Source: a bacterium UBA6025 (GTDB lineage Bacteria > Patescibacteriota > Saccharimonadia > Saccharimonadales > Saccharimonadaceae). Taken from it: a DNA stretch of 7,754 bases. The stretch spans positions 21,112 through 28,865 of the forward strand of contig DIZP01000047.1 in the NCBI GenBank assembly GCA_002429375.1, in the 5' to 3' direction. Below the pieces are notes generated by a model. That model was not told the origin of the DNA and did no database searches. It saw nothing but the letters and a program-made list of their open reading frames with translations. The position numbers and the translations under genes are program-made. Below, in pieces: positions 5,800 to 7,754 of the stretch (the stretch's first letter is position 1; the number at the start of each line of letters is the position of its first letter).

Positions 5800-5997
5800 A
5801 TGTCATTACTCAATTACCTCCAGTTTCAGCCAATCGATCCATCGTCTGACGAAGACGAGATTCCTGTTGCCCACCAGCAGCGCCAGGATATTAACCTGAA
5901 CGAGCAGCTTGACGAGGCGAGCCTGGAGATGTTTTGGAATCATGTCGTTGAGGATATTCACGACGATCCCGAATGGTTTACTTTTTCAGACGAATAG
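5800..5997 (+). CDS. Small acidic protein of unknown function, upstream of zincin
   Basis: I do not recognise this family. From ATG 5800 it is 65 residues, with about 17 Asp/Glu against one Arg and no Lys. It has a hydrophobic N-terminus (MSLLNYLQFQ), an acidic patch SSDEDE at 15-20, a predicted helix around LNEQLDEASLEMFWNHVVED (33-52), and an aromatic-acidic end (DDPEWFTFSDE). No signal peptide, membrane segment or cysteine is seen. The ATG at 5773 overlaps the -10 box and is rejected. The leader is only about 20 bases and shows no Shine-Dalgarno. A zincin gene follows 16 bases after the stop with no terminator between, so the two share the promoter. Strong acidity and the pairing make an inhibitor, chaperone or adaptor for the peptidase conceivable, but that is inference. 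Confidence 0.65.
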   Translation: MSLLNYLQFQPIDPSSDEDEIPVAHQQRQDINLNEQLDEASLEMFWNHVVEDIHDDPEWFTFSDE

Positions 5998-6013
5998 GCG
6001 ATATACTTAGTTT

Positions 6014-6397
6014 ATGGATCTGACAGATACCGAATTTGACCAACTAATCACCCGCGCCATGGACGAATTGCCTCAGAAGTACATTAAGGGCCTGGATAAT
6101 GTCGCGATTGTGTACGCTGATGACCCAGACGAACACCAGCGCGCAAAATCTCACCTAGGCGAGCACAGTTTGCTACTTGGTTTGTACGAGGGAATCCCAC
6201 TGACAAAACGAGGGGCAGGCTATACCTTTGTGTTGCCCGACAAGATTACTCTTTTTAAGAATCCGATTTTGGCGGTCGTCCGGACCGAAGCCCAGCTGTT
6301 CGAACAAATCAAACGAACCCTGTGGCATGAGATTGCGCATTATTACGGGCTGGATCATGGTCGGATTGACGCTTTACAAAACAACCACGACGCCTAG
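6014..6397 (+). CDS. Zincin-like metallopeptidase (HExxHxxGxxH)
   Basis: The 127-residue protein resembles the small zincin family described as a possible zinc metallopeptidase (Zincin_1/MMP-like). The N-terminal helix region DTEFDQLITRAMDELPQKY and NVAIVYADDPDE (29-40) match its usual beginning. LLGLYEGIPLTKRG at 54-67 and ITLFKNPIL at 78-86 are the typical strand region, and WHEIAHYYGLDHGRI at 104-118 gives the zinc site: H105, H109 and H115 as ligands with E106 as catalytic base. No signal peptide or membrane helix is seen, so it should act in the cytoplasm. Substrates of this family are unknown. It lies 16 bases behind the small acidic gene with no clear Shine-Dalgarno, suggesting coupled or weak translation. 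The rplU promoter begins three bases after its stop, and no terminator separates them. Confidence 0.85.
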   Translation: MDLTDTEFDQLITRAMDELPQKYIKGLDNVAIVYADDPDEHQRAKSHLGEHSLLLGLYEGIPLTKRGAGYTFVLPDKITLFKNPILAVVRTEAQLFEQIKRTLWHEIAHYYGLDHGRIDALQNNHDA

Positions 6398-6399
6398 TC

Positions 6400-6428
6400 T
6401 TGCACTCAACCCCTGTATCTGTTACAAT
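6400..6428 (+). promoter_or_regulatory. Promoter of rplU
   Basis: TTGCAC 6400-6405, a 17-base spacer and TACAAT 6423-6428 preceded by TGT form a good extended -10 promoter immediately after the zincin stop. Transcription would start about 6435, giving a 28-base leader with ribosome site AAAGGA at 6452-6457. Confidence 0.8.
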
Positions 6429-6462
6429 TAGCAACTGATTAGTTAAACGTTAAAGGAACAAT

Positions 6463-6774
6463 ATGACAAAAGCAGTCGTTAAGATCGGTGGCAAACAATT
6501 TATTGTCGCCGAAAAAGAGACCCTACTGGTGGACCTCCTCCAGGAAGGCACAAAAGAGCTCACGCTTGATGCACTGTTGGTTATTGATGGTGATACAACG
6601 CACATCGGTATGCCAACTGTCAAAGGTGTTACGGTAACCGCAACGGTTATCGACGACCTTGTAAAGGGTGAAAAAATCCGTGTGATTCGCTACAAATCAA
6701 AAAAGCGCGTTCACAAAGAGAACGGACATCGCCAAAAATACTCAAAGATTGAAATTACTTCAATCAACCAGTAA
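6463..6774 (+). CDS. rplU: Large-subunit ribosomal protein bL21
   Basis: The 103-residue length is the family norm. The N-terminus KAVVKIGGKQFIVAE is the bL21 beginning (AVIKTGGKQYKV type), followed by a beta-barrel core with GMPTVKGVTVTATVIDD, and the basic rRNA-binding C-terminal motif YKSKKRVHKENGHRQKYSKI (about 77-96). bL21 binds 23S rRNA and helps assemble the 50S subunit. It has its own promoter, a good ribosome site five bases before ATG, and a strong terminator right behind it, so it is a monocistronic unit. In most bacteria rpmA (bL27) follows rplU; here it does not. The frame is intact with no oddities. Confidence 0.97.
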   Translation: MTKAVVKIGGKQFIVAEKETLLVDLLQEGTKELTLDALLVIDGDTTHIGMPTVKGVTVTATVIDDLVKGEKIRVIRYKSKKRVHKENGHRQKYSKIEITSINQ

Positions 6775-6784
6775 ATAATAAAAT

Positions 6785-6808
6785 CCCCGCAAGTCAGCGG
6801 GGTTTTTT
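6785..6808 (+). terminator. Rho-independent terminator of rplU
   Basis: CCCCGC 6785-6790 pairs perfectly with GCGGGG 6797-6802 around an AAGTCA loop, followed by six T at 6803-6808. It closes the rplU unit ten bases after the stop. Confidence 0.95.
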
Positions 6809-6819
6809 ATTTATGCTCA

Positions 6820-6828
6820 TGGTATAAT
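6820..6828 (+). promoter_or_regulatory. Extended -10 promoter of parAB
   Basis: TGGTATAAT gives a consensus TATAAT (6823-6828) with an upstream TGn. The -35 position falls in the rplU terminator and has no TTGACA, so recognition would rely on the extended -10. The TATAAT overlaps ATG 6827, showing that codon is not the parA start. Confidence 0.7.
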
Positions 6829-6856
6829 GGGGCAAAAGAGAGAGGGAAACAGACAC

Positions 6857-7624
6857 GTGGCGACGGTAATTTCAGTAACCAATCAAAAGGGCGGAGTCGG
6901 TAAGACGACCACCGCGGTTAATTTGGCATATTACCTGGCGAAGTCTGGCAAAAAAACCTTGCTGGTGGATTTTGACCCTCAGGGCAACGCCACGAGCGGC
7001 CTCGGCATCGATAAGCAGCTGCTACAGGGCACGATGGCTGACGTCGTCATGGAAGAGACGACACTCGATCAGATTGTTATCCCGACGGCGCACAAGAATC
7101 TGTATTTGGCGCCCACCACGCCACTGCTCGCCAATACCGAAGTCCAGCTGGCGCAGGCCGACAAGCGATTTTCTCGTTTAAAAGCGGCTATCGAGGCGAG
7201 CCAACAGGGCTATGACATTGTTATCATCGACAGCCCGCCGAGTTTGAGCTTGTTGACGGTGAACGGTTTGATTGCGGCCTCCTATGTGTTGCTGCCCGTT
7301 CAAGCTGAATTTTATGCCCTGGAGGGCCTCGGACAACTGCTTGAAACGATGAAACTCGTCCGCAAGGGGATGAACCCAACCTTAGAGTTGCTCGGCGTCC
7401 TGCCGACCATGATAGATTCTCGAACTACGTTGAGCGGCCAAGTCCATGAAGAAATCAAAAAGCATTTTCCGGGTAAAGTATTTAACACGACTATTCCGCG
7501 CAATATTCGCCTGGCCGAAGCACCAAGTCATGGACTGCCTGTCGGTGTGTACGACAGATTTTCAAAAGGCGCCAGAGCCTATAAAGCGCTCGCCAAGGAG
7601 GTACTAGCTCGTGTCGATATCTAA
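6857..7624 (+). CDS. parA: ParA/Soj chromosome-partitioning ATPase
   Basis: From GTG 6857 the product is 255 residues, the usual chromosomal Soj length. The deviant Walker A motif KGGVGKTT sits at about 11-18, DFDPQGNATSGLG at about 38-50 is the A' region, and DIVIIDSPPSLSLLTVNGL is the Walker B segment. The C-terminal half has the ParA-typical NTTIPRNIRLAEAPSHGLPV and Y..FSKGARAYKALAKEV. ParA dimers bind ATP and the nucleoid and, with ParB on parS, move replication origins apart. The ATG at 6827 lies inside the -10 element and is rejected; GAGAGAGGG before GTG 6857 serves as ribosome site. parB overlaps the 3' end by 14 bases, giving translational coupling. No parS-like site is seen in the window. 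The small size and lack of an N-terminal DNA-binding domain fit the chromosomal type rather than plasmid P1-type ParA. Confidence 0.95.
   Translation: MATVISVTNQKGGVGKTTTAVNLAYYLAKSGKKTLLVDFDPQGNATSGLGIDKQLLQGTMADVVMEETTLDQIVIPTAHKNLYLAPTTPLLANTEVQLAQADKRFSRLKAAIEASQQGYDIVIIDSPPSLSLLTVNGLIAASYVLLPVQAEFYALEGLGQLLETMKLVRKGMNPTLELLGVLPTMIDSRTTLSGQVHEEIKKHFPGKVFNTTIPRNIRLAEAPSHGLPVGVYDRFSKGARAYKALAKEVLARVDI
7595..7601 (+). promoter_or_regulatory. Ribosome binding site deciding the parB start
   Basis: AAGGAGG is a full Shine-Dalgarno inside the end of parA, nine bases before GTG 7611. It fixes the parB start although that is a non-ATG codon. Confidence 0.85.
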
Positions 7625-7754
7625 TAAAAAAGGCCTCGGCCGCGGTTTTGAATCGTTGATTCCGATAGAGCTACTGGACGAATCGTTTGACCCGACCGCC
7701 GCTCAGGACCAAAAAGTGAGCGAAATGCGCCACATTAAGCTGACCGAGATTGTG
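7611..7754 (+). CDS. parB: ParB, N-terminal part (3' end outside window)
   Basis: The first 48 residues are visible and the frame runs off the right edge. KKGLGRGFESLIP (residues 6-18) is the characteristic ParB/Spo0J N-terminal motif, which stimulates the ParA ATPase. An acidic linker follows, then HIKLTEIV, the beginning of the CTPase/parS-binding domain (usual pattern I-x-L-x-x-I-x-P-N). ParB loads at parS and spreads as a CTP-dependent clamp. The gene overlaps parA by 14 bases with a strong internal ribosome site, as expected for a coupled parAB operon. The GTG start is chosen from the ribosome site and from the position of the GLGRG motif. Confidence 0.93.
   Translation, partial: MSISNKKGLGRGFESLIPIELLDESFDPTAAQDQKVSEMRHIKLTEIV

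Noticed and set aside
6827..6829. ATG 6827 as start of ParA
   Set aside because: It overlaps TATAAT 6823-6828; GTG 6857 gives the usual Soj N-terminus and has a purine-rich ribosome site.

Overview
The window is a compact, all-forward stretch of a bacterial chromosome of roughly balanced GC. It carries the 3' end of ftsZ, an nrdR-like gene, a thioredoxin-fold gene with a VKOR gene, a T-box leader with an acetyltransferase gene and ileS, a YggT-type membrane protein, a small acidic protein with a zincin metallopeptidase, rplU, and parA with the start of parB. TGA is used as a normal stop (VKOR, ileS), so the recoded Gracilibacteria/SR1 code does not apply. Short proteins, tiny gaps, an actinobacterial-type VKOR, a type 2 (eukaryote-like) IleRS and this gene mix are consistent with Candidatus Saccharibacteria (Patescibacteria/CPR). 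That assignment is inference; a search with rplU, ileS or parA would settle it.

Layout: 1-171 is the FtsZ C-terminal tail. 178-633 is an NrdR homologue with an intact ATP-cone but no cysteine at all, so the usual zinc ribbon cannot form. 640-900 is a thioredoxin-like protein without CXXC, overlapping a VKOR membrane oxidoreductase (890-1522). 1523-1814 is a leader with a very clear T-box antiterminator. It precedes a GNAT acetyltransferase (1815-2366) of different codon use, which sits between the leader and ileS (2368-5226). 5309-5704 is a YggT-family protein. 5744-6397 is a promoter, a very acidic 65-residue protein and a zincin. 6400-6808 is a self-contained rplU unit with promoter and terminator. 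6820-7754 is a promoter, parA and the beginning of parB.

Functional reading: most of the window is housekeeping (division, dNTP control, disulfide formation, Ile-tRNA charging, ribosome, chromosome segregation). The parts that deserve attention are the cysteine-free NrdR, the CXXC-less thioredoxin partner of VKOR, the acetyltransferase placed under an apparent tRNA-Ile riboswitch together with ileS, an unusual long helix enclosing the T-box antiterminator, the HHGT form of the IleRS HIGH signature, and the acidic protein/zincin pair under a promoter with an inverted repeat in its spacer. I do not see a defence system, CRISPR array, insertion sequence, tRNA or rRNA here.
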